Shown piece by piece: positions 23,911 through 32,891 of a stretch of DNA of 39,741 nucleotides. The stretch lies in the NCBI GenBank assembly GCA_009787785.1, contig WQSR01000021.1:1-39741 (forward strand), written 5' to 3'. Within the stretch, counting starts at the first letter, position 1; each line of letters opens with the position of its first letter. The notes below the pieces were generated by a model. The model did no database searches. It had not been told where the DNA came from and saw only the letters and a program-made list of their open reading frames with translations. The stretch is from Defluviitaleaceae bacterium. GTDB lineage: Bacteria; Bacillota; Clostridia; Lachnospirales; WQUN01. The position numbers and the translations under genes were made by a program.

Positions 23911-24331
23911 CTTTTATCTCCGGCGGCGTCAGTGACCGACCGTATCCTCCCAAATCGGTTTTTATTTGCGAAGTAGACACTTCCGCAGTACGCTTAAAAT
24001 ACACGACTTCACAATGCTCTTTCAAAAAGTCGAATTTCCCCTCCCAATCATCACCCATGCAAAATATATCGACTTGATACAGGTGAATGTCGTGTATCTT
24101 TTGCTTCCACGACTTTTCAGGAATAACCAAGTCAACATAGCGTACCGCTTCCAAGTGTTGTTTGCGCTCATCATAACTAAAATAGGTTTTCTTGTTCTTT
24201 TGGGTTTTATTAAACTCGTCCTCAGATAAAGCAACAATCAAATAATCACCCAGCTCCTTTGCGCGGCGGAGCAGATTAATATGCCCGTAATGCATAAGGT
24301 CAAAGGTTCCGTAGGTTATTATTCGTTTCAT
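23900..24331 (-). CDS. tagD: Glycerol-3-phosphate cytidylyltransferase
   Basis: 143 residues. Forms CDP-glycerol from CTP and glycerol 3-phosphate. GTFDLMHYGH (residues 8-17) is the nucleotidyl transferase HxGH signature, and KRTAEVSTSQIK corresponds to the C-terminal RTxxxST motif. The size matches TagD/TarD; the ethanolamine-phosphate and FAD synthetase relatives are longer. CDP-glycerol would feed the glycerophosphotransferase-like proteins at 32892 and perhaps 30012. The start has AAGGAG about nine bases upstream. It lies 36 bases after radical SAM B. Confidence 0.9.
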   Translation of the reverse strand: MKRIITYGTFDLMHYGHINLLRRAKELGDYLIVALSEDEFNKTQKNKKTYFSYDERKQHLEAVRYVDLVIPEKSWKQKIHDIHLYQVDIFCMGDDWEGKFDFLKEHCEVVYFKRTAEVSTSQIKTDLGGYGRSLTPPEIKDEE

Positions 24332-24367
24332 TAAAAGAACTCCTTTTTGAATATCTTTGTTTTAACA

Positions 24368-25900
24368 TCAAAAAATTTCTTCAAATGCAAATACATCAGT
24401 ATATCCTTCTTTGTATAAATTTAATTTCACGTCGTTCATGTTGTTTTTTATTGTTAATACAATTAATATTTTTTTATTATTCGGGTGGGGGTAAGGTTTT
24501 ATTATCGGTATATCATCTAAGAAATGCATATCTTTTGAAACATTATCTGCATTCATATCCCATATTTCATCTGGCTTGATTGGAAAATAGCGTGATGTAA
24601 AAAGATACCGTAAATGCCTACCGGCACCATAAAAAATTATTTTATCAAAATTTGAAAAATCAATAATATTTTCATTAATTTCAAATCTGTTATTTTCTAT
24701 AAATTCAATCGCAGGTTCGTATGAATCCATATATTTCTTAATAATTTTTGGATTATACTTTGTTTTCGAATATGCCGGATGTAAATTAAATAAATCCATT
24801 AACTCTGTTTCATAGGCAATCTTCCGAAACATTTTATAATTACCACGACACTCTCGATAATAAATTTCAGCATACCAATCTCTACGCTGTTCAAAAAAAG
24901 GAATATATGCATCCGTATAAAATTTATTCATGAAATTTAAAATATCATTTTTCGATGGATGGGGATATAGAACAAATTTTATCCCCGCTTTTTCCAATTT
25001 TTCAACAAAACGTGCCAAAGCATAAAACATAGTCCTTAATGGCAGACCATATTCCACAGATAGAGTTATCTCCTTCATATTTAATTTTTTTAACAGATTA
25101 ATTGCCCCATCAAAATCATCATAACTGTCATTAATGCCCGGAATAATAACATACTTTAATGTTACACAACCATGCTTTTTATATTCAACCAAATTTTCAA
25201 CCACTTTATAGTATAAATCAAATCCCTTTATTGTTTTGAATGTTTCAGGTGTACCGCTATCAACACTAACATGAACGCTACTGCCATTTTTATATAAAGA
25301 ATTTGCAATTTTCTCATCAAATAAAAATCCGTTTGATAAAAATTTAGCCTTATAATTCTCTATTGTCTTTAACAGTAAGTCTTTATGGGGCATTAACGTT
25401 ATTTCTGCAGGTGCAACGATAAAGAGACAATCATCTTGAATATATTTATTTTTTATTAGATATTCAATTATTTCAGATATTTTCTTTGGATACTCAGATT
25501 CCTTCGAATTTGTATAACAATTTTTCGAGTCCTCATGAATATCGCAAAAAATGCAGTTAGCTTGACAAATAGAAGGATAGCAACTAATATTTATACTTCT
25601 TATTTTTTTCAGATTAATTAAGTGGCTACAATCAGTCAATCTTTTACAAATTACACAACATGCAGATAATTCCGTTTTTACACTACTGTTAAGTTCTTCG
25701 ATTAATTTTTTTCTTTTCGTTAAAAAATTAACAATTGTTTCAACTCCAGTATTTAAGTATGGGAATTTCGGTATGCAGATATTAAATAAACTTGAAGACT
25801 CACAACAAAACCCAAGCTTATCACCATTAAAAATTAAATGATTAAATATCGCTTCACAACCTATTAACTTATTCCTTATTATATTTGAAGAACTATGCAT
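24368..25900 (-). CDS. Radical SAM enzyme B with C-terminal Rossmann module
   Basis: 510 residues. Homologous to radical SAM A at 12937: both have FCC near the N-terminus (32-33 here), a CxxC-type cluster (CCVICKRLTDC, 81-91), the radical SAM motif C112-x3-C116-x2-C119, EITLMP after it, SVDSGTPETFKTIKG and LKYVIIPGINDS. Residues 420-510 add the small Rossmann-like module (KIIFYGAGRH), missing in A. Codon use is strikingly AT-rich, unlike all neighbours, which points to separate transfer. Its ATG overlaps the preceding stop by one base (TAATG). The substrate is unknown. Confidence 0.86.
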   Translation of the reverse strand: MHSSSNIIRNKLIGCEAIFNHLIFNGDKLGFCCESSSLFNICIPKFPYLNTGVETIVNFLTKRKKLIEELNSSVKTELSACCVICKRLTDCSHLINLKKIRSINISCYPSICQANCIFCDIHEDSKNCYTNSKESEYPKKISEIIEYLIKNKYIQDDCLFIVAPAEITLMPHKDLLLKTIENYKAKFLSNGFLFDEKIANSLYKNGSSVHVSVDSGTPETFKTIKGFDLYYKVVENLVEYKKHGCVTLKYVIIPGINDSYDDFDGAINLLKKLNMKEITLSVEYGLPLRTMFYALARFVEKLEKAGIKFVLYPHPSKNDILNFMNKFYTDAYIPFFEQRRDWYAEIYYRECRGNYKMFRKIAYETELMDLFNLHPAYSKTKYNPKIIKKYMDSYEPAIEFIENNRFEINENIIDFSNFDKIIFYGAGRHLRYLFTSRYFPIKPDEIWDMNADNVSKDMHFLDDIPIIKPYPHPNNKKILIVLTIKNNMNDVKLNLYKEGYTDVFAFEEIF

Positions 25901-27258
25901 TACAGCTCTCCTCCAATAAATAAGATTTTTTCAATGGGTACCATTTTCATAGTCAACCATGATTGAACCGCCATGGCAATTCCTTTATCAGAAATGCCTA
26001 TTAGAATATAATCGAAGGGGGTGTGATTAACTGTCTCAGGATTCGTTATATTTAATTCCAAGCCGCTAAAATTACCCCAATTTTTGTCTACCCATTTCAC
26101 AATAGTGCAATGCTGTAAAGTTTGTAATGTTTTGGCAATGCGAATGCCGCTGTCTCCTGCGCCATATAATATAATTTGTTTATCGGCGATATCTCCCATT
26201 GGTAGAAATATATTACTATTGCCCCATAATTTTTCCAGCAAACCTTTTCTTTCATCTGGTGTTATAGTAGTAGAGTGTAACCTAAAAAGCAAATAATCGG
26301 GATACCATGCGTAGCGTTGGTTACATATGTTATTTGCTTCTACAAGTGCTACATCAAATTTCTTTATAAAATTACACATCAAAGTATTTGCTTGGTTCGC
26401 TATTTCCCCTCCGCATTTCACCGCTCTATTATAGTTGTAAAACAATTCTGCCAGTTCGGCATCAAGAACCATGGCATATTCATTGTGAGGCAAAAATGCA
26501 CTTTCTTCTGCTATAATCCAAAACGCTTTAAATGCGCAATCTAAGCGTTTTAGGTTGTTTCCGTACAAGGAATTATGGTTATTTGTTCTGTGGTATACAG
26601 CGTAGGCATCCACAACCATTACCCGCTTGGCCCGAATGGCAACTGCAAAATAAAAGGAATGGTCATTATAACAGTATAAGGAATGGAACTTAATATTTTC
26701 TTCTTCCAAGAATTTTCTTTTATACATCCCGGTCCATGGGGGATATGTTAGATTTGGTCCTTCAAATAATTGTTCAAAGCCATCCTTGAACGAGAAGGGC
26801 TTTTTATAGTCTTGGAGCCGCGCCGCTGTACGAGCATAGGCATTGACAGACGGATGCTCGCCAGGCATTAGCAATTTTCCTGTAACTGCATCTATTTGAT
26901 AAGACTTTGTTCTTATATAATCCAGGTCATGTTCAAAGGCAGTCGTATATGCAAGTGTAAACGCATCCTCCGTGAGATAATCGTCTGCATCCAAAAAAAA
27001 TACATACGTGCCCTCGGCGTTTTCTAAACCCTTGTTCCTAGCAACACCTGCATGTTGGTTAAGCTGATGGAAAACGCGTATACGGGAATCTCTTTTTGCA
27101 TATTCAGCCAATATTTGCGGAGAGCCATCCGTTGACCCATCATCAACACAAATAGCCTCTATACTATCCAGCGGTTGCTCCAATACGCTGTCTAAGCATT
27201 TGGATAAATACTTCTCCGCATTGTAGACGGGGATAATGATTGATATTTTTGGATTCAT
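25900..27258 (-). CDS. GT2 glycosyltransferase with C-terminal Rossmann module
   Basis: 452 residues. GT-A domain: ISIIIPVYNAEKYL, CVDDGSTDGS (37-46), GVARNKGLENAEGTYVFFLDADD (metal-binding DADD at 90-93). The middle part is helical. Residues 361-452 are the small Rossmann-like module (QIILYGAGDSG, KWVDKNWG, FDYILIGISD). The start at 27258 has an AGGTG site; four codons upstream from a GTG are discarded. It overlaps radical SAM B by one base. Same architecture as the protein at 18284-19606, so these two are likely paralogues. Confidence 0.86.
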   Translation of the reverse strand: MNPKISIIIPVYNAEKYLSKCLDSVLEQPLDSIEAICVDDGSTDGSPQILAEYAKRDSRIRVFHQLNQHAGVARNKGLENAEGTYVFFLDADDYLTEDAFTLAYTTAFEHDLDYIRTKSYQIDAVTGKLLMPGEHPSVNAYARTAARLQDYKKPFSFKDGFEQLFEGPNLTYPPWTGMYKRKFLEEENIKFHSLYCYNDHSFYFAVAIRAKRVMVVDAYAVYHRTNNHNSLYGNNLKRLDCAFKAFWIIAEESAFLPHNEYAMVLDAELAELFYNYNRAVKCGGEIANQANTLMCNFIKKFDVALVEANNICNQRYAWYPDYLLFRLHSTTITPDERKGLLEKLWGNSNIFLPMGDIADKQIILYGAGDSGIRIAKTLQTLQHCTIVKWVDKNWGNFSGLELNITNPETVNHTPFDYILIGISDKGIAMAVQSWLTMKMVPIEKILFIGGEL

Positions 27259-27270
27259 GGACGCTATCAC

Positions 27271-28350
27271 CTATTGTTTCGCCTTTGTGCATTCATAAAT
27301 TGTTTCATTTCGCAAAAGTCCATATTTCATCAGTTCACTGTCTGAATAAACATCATTTGGCATTTTTACATTAACAATAAATCCTGCGTTGATTAACCTT
27401 TGCGTATAGTCTTTACCATATTTTCTAAGGTGGTCGCTCTGTCCGTAATGCTTTCTACGCAATTCTGGTGTATTGTATTCAGGAGCCTCCAAGGTTTTTT
27501 CAAAAAAATTATTGGTAGGACAGTTTATAAATGCGACACCATCGTATTTAAGGACACGATATAATTCCTGCACCGCCTTGTGGTCATCGGGCACATGCTC
27601 TAAAACATTATTAGAAATAATAATGTCAAACATATCATTTGGATACTTTATTTGTTGTATATCAATTACATCCCGTATACCCTTGAAGTTTGGATTATAA
27701 TCAACAGGGTAATAGTCAACATTGGGATGATTGTGCAATGCATTATAAAAAACTGATTCAGGCGCGAAATGCAATAATGTAATCTTTTTATCGTCTGACG
27801 ATTGTGGAAACAAAAGGTTCTTTTCAAAATAAAGCCACAATGCCCTATGTCTTTCAAGCGATTTACAATAGGGACATTGCGCTTCTTTCCTCAATTTAAC
27901 GCCAAAGGGCAAATAAAACTTAAACTCATTTTTGCAGGCAGGGCAATGCCTATGGTTATATGTTATGGATTCAATGATTCCATCAATCAAGCTTTCGCAA
28001 ATTAAAAGCCGCTTGTGTATCTCATTGTACTTATCTTCCTCGGTAGGAGTGGAGCAGGTAATAAAATCAACATCTTCCACAAAACCCAACTGTAACAATT
28101 CACAAGAAACCTCATGGGCATATTGCATTGTTCCGACAACAATGAAATGCTTTCTTTTGTCAAGAATTTCTTTGTTAAATACTTCTTTGCCCATGTACTC
28201 AGCTTGTGTGTGCCAATCACGGGAAACAAAAAAATCAACGCTTCCCTTTTTTTCGATTTCAGAAACTATGTGCGGGGCATCGTACCCACAACCCCAAACT
28301 ACTATCACTCTGGACTTTATGAGTTTAATCCAATTTTCTGGCAATGTCAT
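27271..28350 (-). CDS. SAM methyltransferase with Rossmann and zinc-ribbon parts
   Basis: 359 residues. The N-terminal small Rossmann-like module is seen as VIVVWGCGYDAPHIV (residues 15-29). Two CxxC pairs (C136/C139 and C159/C162) flank KFYLPFG and fit a zinc ribbon. The methyltransferase follows: LLHFAPESVFYNAL in place of the usual motif I, YYPVDYNPN, then DIIISNNVLEHVPDDHKAV (Methyltransf_11 type). The methyltransferase at 16093 has a similar zinc-ribbon-plus-SAM design with a TPR in place of the Rossmann module. Start: the only ATG is at 28350, with a weak site; it overlaps the preceding gene by 26 bases. Confidence 0.82.
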   Translation of the reverse strand: MTLPENWIKLIKSRVIVVWGCGYDAPHIVSEIEKKGSVDFFVSRDWHTQAEYMGKEVFNKEILDKRKHFIVVGTMQYAHEVSCELLQLGFVEDVDFITCSTPTEEDKYNEIHKRLLICESLIDGIIESITYNHRHCPACKNEFKFYLPFGVKLRKEAQCPYCKSLERHRALWLYFEKNLLFPQSSDDKKITLLHFAPESVFYNALHNHPNVDYYPVDYNPNFKGIRDVIDIQQIKYPNDMFDIIISNNVLEHVPDDHKAVQELYRVLKYDGVAFINCPTNNFFEKTLEAPEYNTPELRRKHYGQSDHLRKYGKDYTQRLINAGFIVNVKMPNDVYSDSELMKYGLLRNETIYECTKAKQ

Positions 28351-29287
28351 TATCGCACTCGTTCCGGGCAATCGCCCATTTTATCATTTTATTAATTCCT
28401 GTTGTTAAATCTATCTTTGGTTCCCATCCCAATGCATGGGCTATGCGGCTATAATCGCAATATATGCCAAACTGGTCGCCCGGTGTTTCTCCTCTATATT
28501 CAACACTGACATCAAAAGGTAGCGCGTTGCGTATTTTTTCTACTAAAGACTCAACCGTCGTCTTTATACCTGTAGCGACATTGTATATATTATACGCATC
28601 TTCCTCTTGCCCCTCGCCAGCTACAATGAAAGATGTCACGGCATCGTCAATATAAACAAAATCACGAAAACGCTCCTTCGAGCCCAAGGAATGAATATGC
28701 TTATCGCGTAGGGCCTGTTCCATATAAATGCTTGCCATTCCTTGCTTAGTATTGGCCATATTCTGCCCCGGTCCGTATATGTTGTTAAGTCTAAGTGCTG
28801 TAGCCTTAATGCCAAGTGTAGAAAAAAGTCGCATATAATGCTCACTAGCCAGTTTGCCTACTGCATAAAAAGATTTAGGCATTAATATAGCATCCTCGGC
28901 TACAGGGCAAATATTTCCATCGCCATATACAGACATTGAACTTGCATAAATAAATCTATTGCAACCGGATGCTCTGGCGTAATCCAGCAACAACAAAGTG
29001 GATGTAATATTTGCATTCATATCATACAAGGGGTCATCAAAGCTGGTAATCCCTCCGCTTTGCCCCGCGATATGATATATTACATCAAAGCACCGCCCCG
29101 ATAATTGCCGGATAATGGCTTCATCATGTAAATCCCCAATAATATATTCGCATCCGTTGGGTATATTTTCTATAAAGCCGGTAGATAAATTGTCCACCGT
29201 CATTACATGATGTCCTTCTTCCAATAGCCGCTTCGCCAAGGCTGCGCCAATAAAACCAGCAGCTCCCGTTACTAGTAAATTTTTCAA
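28325..29287 (-). CDS. NAD-dependent NDP-sugar epimerase/dehydratase
   Basis: 320 residues, extended SDR family. LLVTGAAGFIGAALAKRLL holds the GxxGxxG NAD site (8-14); VDNLSTG, the SSMSVYG triad serine region and YAVGK (catalytic YxxxK) follow; RLNNIYGPGQ and FVYIDDAV are typical of UDP-glucose/GlcNAc 4-epimerase types. GalE or WbpP-like activity is likely, but dehydratase or reductase roles cannot be excluded. Start: TTG at 29287 overlaps the stop of the cytidylyltransferase (TTGA) and has AGAAGG nine bases upstream; longer starts would overlap more. Confidence 0.85.
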   Translation of the reverse strand: MKNLLVTGAAGFIGAALAKRLLEEGHHVMTVDNLSTGFIENIPNGCEYIIGDLHDEAIIRQLSGRCFDVIYHIAGQSGGITSFDDPLYDMNANITSTLLLLDYARASGCNRFIYASSMSVYGDGNICPVAEDAILMPKSFYAVGKLASEHYMRLFSTLGIKATALRLNNIYGPGQNMANTKQGMASIYMEQALRDKHIHSLGSKERFRDFVYIDDAVTSFIVAGEGQEEDAYNIYNVATGIKTTVESLVEKIRNALPFDVSVEYRGETPGDQFGIYCDYSRIAHALGWEPKIDLTTGINKMIKWAIARNECDNDIARKLD

Positions 29288-30015
29288 ACCTTCCCACCTT
29301 CTCTTGTGTGGTGAAGCCACTGTGCCGCAACACGCAAGTCAAATTCATCATGTATATCAATTGAACCATGAACACGATACGCCTTTACATCATTGCCCAT
29401 AAATGTCCATGGCGGTTGACCGCTTTTGCTTGCGTCATTTAACATATGGACATTTAGCACCCAAAAGTTATGACATAAAAAGAAACTGGGCTCCAAATCT
29501 TGGCGGTTTGTAGAAATATGTCCATCGGATTGGACAAAAACGTCCAGCTTTCCATTCGGCAATAAACGTTTTGCTCTAAACGGGTGATGGTCAGAATCCA
29601 TATATACAGGCACAACCGCGCTAAGGGTGGAATCGTCCAACATTAGCTGTATGCAATCGTCTATCCACTCTGATTGAATGGTTATATTGTTGGCAAGAAT
29701 CACAACCAATACATCTGGATTAACACCCCGCTCATCCATTACGCTCAGTGCGTGCCAAATTGCGTCTATGTGCTGTGCCGTCGGTGTTGCAAGTTCCGTA
29801 GGGCGAATAATTGCTTCATAACCGTATTGAGCGGCGGCATTAAGTATCGCCGGGTCGTCACTGCTTACAAAAAGCCGATTAATACTCCTTGCCTGTTTAC
29901 CCGCATTTGCGGGGTAGAAGAGAACCGGTTTTCCCAATAAGTCTAATATATTCTTATCCTTTAGGGTATTGTTGCCCCTGCCGGTAAGAAGGCCGACAAC
30001 ACAGGGTTTATTCAT
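29284..30015 (-). CDS. Acylneuraminate cytidylyltransferase-family enzyme
   Basis: 243 residues. Nucleotidyltransferase of the NeuA/PseF family, which activates a nonulosonic or related sugar acid with CTP. GLLTGRGNNTLKDKNILDLLGKPVL (residues 8-32) replaces the usual ARGGSKxxxxKN signature, VSSDD follows at about 51-55, and the C-terminus has IDIHDEFDL. No nonulosonate synthase (NeuB/PseI) lies in the window, so the sugar is either made elsewhere or is of another kind. It overlaps the preceding gene by four bases and the epimerase by four. Confidence 0.8.
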   Translation of the reverse strand: MNKPCVVGLLTGRGNNTLKDKNILDLLGKPVLFYPANAGKQARSINRLFVSSDDPAILNAAAQYGYEAIIRPTELATPTAQHIDAIWHALSVMDERGVNPDVLVVILANNITIQSEWIDDCIQLMLDDSTLSAVVPVYMDSDHHPFRAKRLLPNGKLDVFVQSDGHISTNRQDLEPSFFLCHNFWVLNVHMLNDASKSGQPPWTFMGNDVKAYRVHGSIDIHDEFDLRVAAQWLHHTREGGKV

Positions 30016-31517
30016 TTAAGTGCCTCCAATAATAATTTATACTTAACTGCATCTTCATGGGTATGCTGGTGTGATAGCTCATCAAGCAGACGCTGTGTTT
30101 CGTCTGGCATTAAGATTGCGTCCCCAAAACTGCGCTTGTTGATGTCCTCATTAATCTCAAACATTGCCCTAATCTCTTCGGCACTTCTTACTTTATTAAG
30201 GCCATAAACATGATTACATACTTCCATCGTTTCTACAGACGGCGGAACCCCGGATGTTCCAAATCCCTCTTTTACCTTCCGTAATGTATCCCGCACCAAC
30301 AAAGCGGATTCGTAATTCTTTCCCAATGGTTGCATGAGCGGTTGATTGATTTCTCTGTGATAATAATAGACGGGTTTTTGACTTCGGATAAAATATCCTA
30401 GGCTTGTCCCTAACTCATCAGTTACGATAGCATCTGACAGGTCTATCAGTAATTTTTGTCTGTCAATGAAGCGATGGTCAAAAGGAATCCCCGTAGTAAC
30501 GGCGTGAATGCCCAATTTTTTATAGTAATTAATTGTATCTTGGTCGTAATGCGCACAGTATATACAAGCGGTTACGGAATCAAAACCTTTCTTCAACTCC
30601 ATGAAGAAATCTTCAAATTCATCTTTCTTTACAAAGGTTTCTGCCGTAGGATACCATGAATGATGGGGATACAGTAGCAGATTTTTGCCTAAACGTTTTC
30701 TCATTTCATCATATTCATTTTGGGACATGCAAATATCAGCATATGCTAAGTAAGGGCCTATCGTGAATACAGGTGTTTTTGTTGAATGCCTAATGTTCTC
30801 TTGCCTGAAAGGTGAAGTTGCGATTATGGAGGGTTTATACTCTTTCAAAATCGCAGGGTACGCACGCGGAATTTGGTGCAGACCGTGTTCGATACTGGGC
30901 ATTAAATCACTGGGCATTGAGATTCCGCAATAACGCAATAGTGCGTTTCCATGTCCATACCATACATGTTGTCGGCTATATGCCTTGCCCCGAAAGTGTT
31001 TACAGTAAATTGAAATCGCTTTTGCCATTTCATCCTGCTGAGTATAAAAATTAAGCGACCGATATTCATTTAAATAGAAAAGTAAATTTTGTTCGAGAAT
31101 GTCTTGGCTCTCCAAATCGACTTGCTCAAAAAATTGAATAAAAATACGCTCAAGTGGGTTATTTGCCGTATCGTCGCTGGATATCGCTGTCTTGATAATG
31201 CGTTCATTGGGGATGCCAAGCGTTAGAAGTTTATCCACCATAGCATTCATGTGTTCTTGCGATGCTATGACAATTAAATCATATCCTTCCGTTTCCAATG
31301 CTTTTTCCGGCTCATATGTGGGTAATCCGAAGTAAGACGGCGCATTGGTAGGGTCTTTATCCAAAAAACCCACAACATAAATTTCACTACTTGGGTTGTC
31401 ATATATCATACGTAAAAATGAAAAGCCAATTATTTGTCCGGCACCGTAGATATAAATTCGTGAACCTTTCGGAATGCGAGAGAAGGGAAATACCAGGGGG
31501 GAAGCGTAAGTATTCAT
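30012..31517 (-). CDS. Rossmann module plus GT-B-like domain, putative glycosyl/glycerophosphotransferase
   Basis: 501 residues. The N-terminal small Rossmann-like module is RIYIYGAGQIIGF (GAG at 25-27) with VVGFLDKDP and DLIVIASQEHM. From about residue 130 a second region reads like the two halves of a GT-B transferase: WYGHGNALL, SIEHGLHQI, LLLYPHHSWYP, and near the end DLSDAIVTDELGTSLGYFIRSQKPVYYY, which resembles the last helix-strand of CDP-glycerol glycerophosphotransferases. This is inference from motif layout. Start: ATG at 31517 overlapping the preceding stop (ATGA), with GGAGA upstream; the longer reading frame would overlap radical SAM C by 100 bases. Confidence 0.7.
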   Translation of the reverse strand: MNTYASPLVFPFSRIPKGSRIYIYGAGQIIGFSFLRMIYDNPSSEIYVVGFLDKDPTNAPSYFGLPTYEPEKALETEGYDLIVIASQEHMNAMVDKLLTLGIPNERIIKTAISSDDTANNPLERIFIQFFEQVDLESQDILEQNLLFYLNEYRSLNFYTQQDEMAKAISIYCKHFRGKAYSRQHVWYGHGNALLRYCGISMPSDLMPSIEHGLHQIPRAYPAILKEYKPSIIATSPFRQENIRHSTKTPVFTIGPYLAYADICMSQNEYDEMRKRLGKNLLLYPHHSWYPTAETFVKKDEFEDFFMELKKGFDSVTACIYCAHYDQDTINYYKKLGIHAVTTGIPFDHRFIDRQKLLIDLSDAIVTDELGTSLGYFIRSQKPVYYYHREINQPLMQPLGKNYESALLVRDTLRKVKEGFGTSGVPPSVETMEVCNHVYGLNKVRSAEEIRAMFEINEDINKRSFGDAILMPDETQRLLDELSHQHTHEDAVKYKLLLEALK

Positions 31518-32860
31518 ATTGTCTCCATCTCCCGATGCACTTGTTTTTTTATCTGCTGGTTGGGGATAACTTTTCTTGAACCGTAGTGTGAGCCATCGCA
31601 ATAATAGCAACATGTCAAATAATCCGTATCGTAATAAAAGTTGACTATACTATCGCGCAAGTCTTCATCCGAAGTATCTGCAAGCACCAAATAATCACGG
31701 GAGGAATCCTCGTTTAATGGAATTATATTCAATCCATAAGGTGAAATCATTCGAAAACATATATAAAGCTTTCCTTGGTAAAGTGTGAGGCCGGATGTTG
31801 CGCAACCACAAATGTCAAATAGATGTTTGACGTCGTCTTTGCTATATCCACGATGGCGAAAATCATCAGTGAAGTCAGTCCATGAATAATCAACGGTTCT
31901 CCTAAGATGGTTTAGCCTGTGAACATGACATAATTTATCAAGTTTGCTGAAATCTCCTTGTTGATTGTCGTCCAATGCGCTGGGAAACTCTGTATGCCCG
32001 TTGTAATTACTTAATCTAATCAGAAATTTAGGGTTTTTCTTTAGAAAATTAATCACTTCCATATCAGGCAAAATCGTTTCGTTTGTTATTAATTGAACTT
32101 GGTCAATGTTGCTTAAAGTAGCTATGCCTTCCAATATCTGAAGCAAGTTGGGATGTAGAAAGGTTTCTCCCCCTAAAACCTCTAAAATATGAACATGGGA
32201 AACGTTTGTAATTCTACGAAGGTTGTTGATTATAACTTCAACATCTTCGTGCGAAGTGCTTTTATAATGTGGCATCATATGCAAACAATCCCTGCACCGA
32301 AGCGTACACGCAGTTGTTATCCATACATTGAGCAATGAAATGCTTGCCAAACCATCATTAATACGTGAAGTTGGTAATACTGGAGCGGGAAAATTTTTAG
32401 GCATTGAGACATGAGCTTCACGCTTTCTTCGATATGCGTTATTAAATATACGCGCTTCACGAGATGTGGAAGGCTTTGGAATCAATCTCGCAGGCAATGG
32501 TGTTTTCCTTAGTGTACGCAGAGGGAAGGATATATCAATAAAGTGAATGTTTTCTTCCAGCCCATTTATCATCATTTCTTTGCGGGCTTGTGCATAATAT
32601 TGTGGATTCATCATTGCACAAAGGACATAATAATCATTTGAATCTTGATGATATAACCATTGCGGGGCATATACAGGCAATCCACTACAGAGATTTTTTT
32701 GTTTTTCTGGGTCATTGTCAATATACGCGGAAACAGTTATCCCCATTTCTATTAAATCTACCAAAGTGTTTTGTCCCTGTATTCCCGCGCCACGGATATA
32801 AATTTTTTTTGTTTTATCCGTGGAAATCTTTATGAGAAAATCATACAGTTGTTTCAACAT
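31514..32860 (-). CDS. Radical SAM enzyme C with N-terminal Rossmann module
   Basis: 448 residues. The N-terminal Rossmann-like module (KIYIRGAGIQG, GAG at 24-26, then AYIDNDPEK) is followed by a radical SAM domain with C185-x3-C189-x2-C192 (TACTLRCRDC) and GGETFLHP. The C-terminal part carries CGCATSG, CFR and CCYYCDG cysteines, like a SPASM or twitch region that binds auxiliary clusters. It differs from A and B, so it is a separate subfamily. SPASM proteins often modify peptides, but sugar-acting members also exist. It is second in the minus operon, 31 bases after the propeller protein. Confidence 0.85.
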   Translation of the reverse strand: MLKQLYDFLIKISTDKTKKIYIRGAGIQGQNTLVDLIEMGITVSAYIDNDPEKQKNLCSGLPVYAPQWLYHQDSNDYYVLCAMMNPQYYAQARKEMMINGLEENIHFIDISFPLRTLRKTPLPARLIPKPSTSREARIFNNAYRRKREAHVSMPKNFPAPVLPTSRINDGLASISLLNVWITTACTLRCRDCLHMMPHYKSTSHEDVEVIINNLRRITNVSHVHILEVLGGETFLHPNLLQILEGIATLSNIDQVQLITNETILPDMEVINFLKKNPKFLIRLSNYNGHTEFPSALDDNQQGDFSKLDKLCHVHRLNHLRRTVDYSWTDFTDDFRHRGYSKDDVKHLFDICGCATSGLTLYQGKLYICFRMISPYGLNIIPLNEDSSRDYLVLADTSDEDLRDSIVNFYYDTDYLTCCYYCDGSHYGSRKVIPNQQIKKQVHREMETI

Positions 32861-32891
32861 TTAAAACACTTCTTTCTATTCAAAGATTATA

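Noticed and set aside
29284..30015. Complete sialic or pseudaminic acid pathway
   Set aside because: Only the cytidylyltransferase-like enzyme and an epimerase are present; no NeuB/PseI synthase, aminotransferase or acetyltransferase was found in the window.
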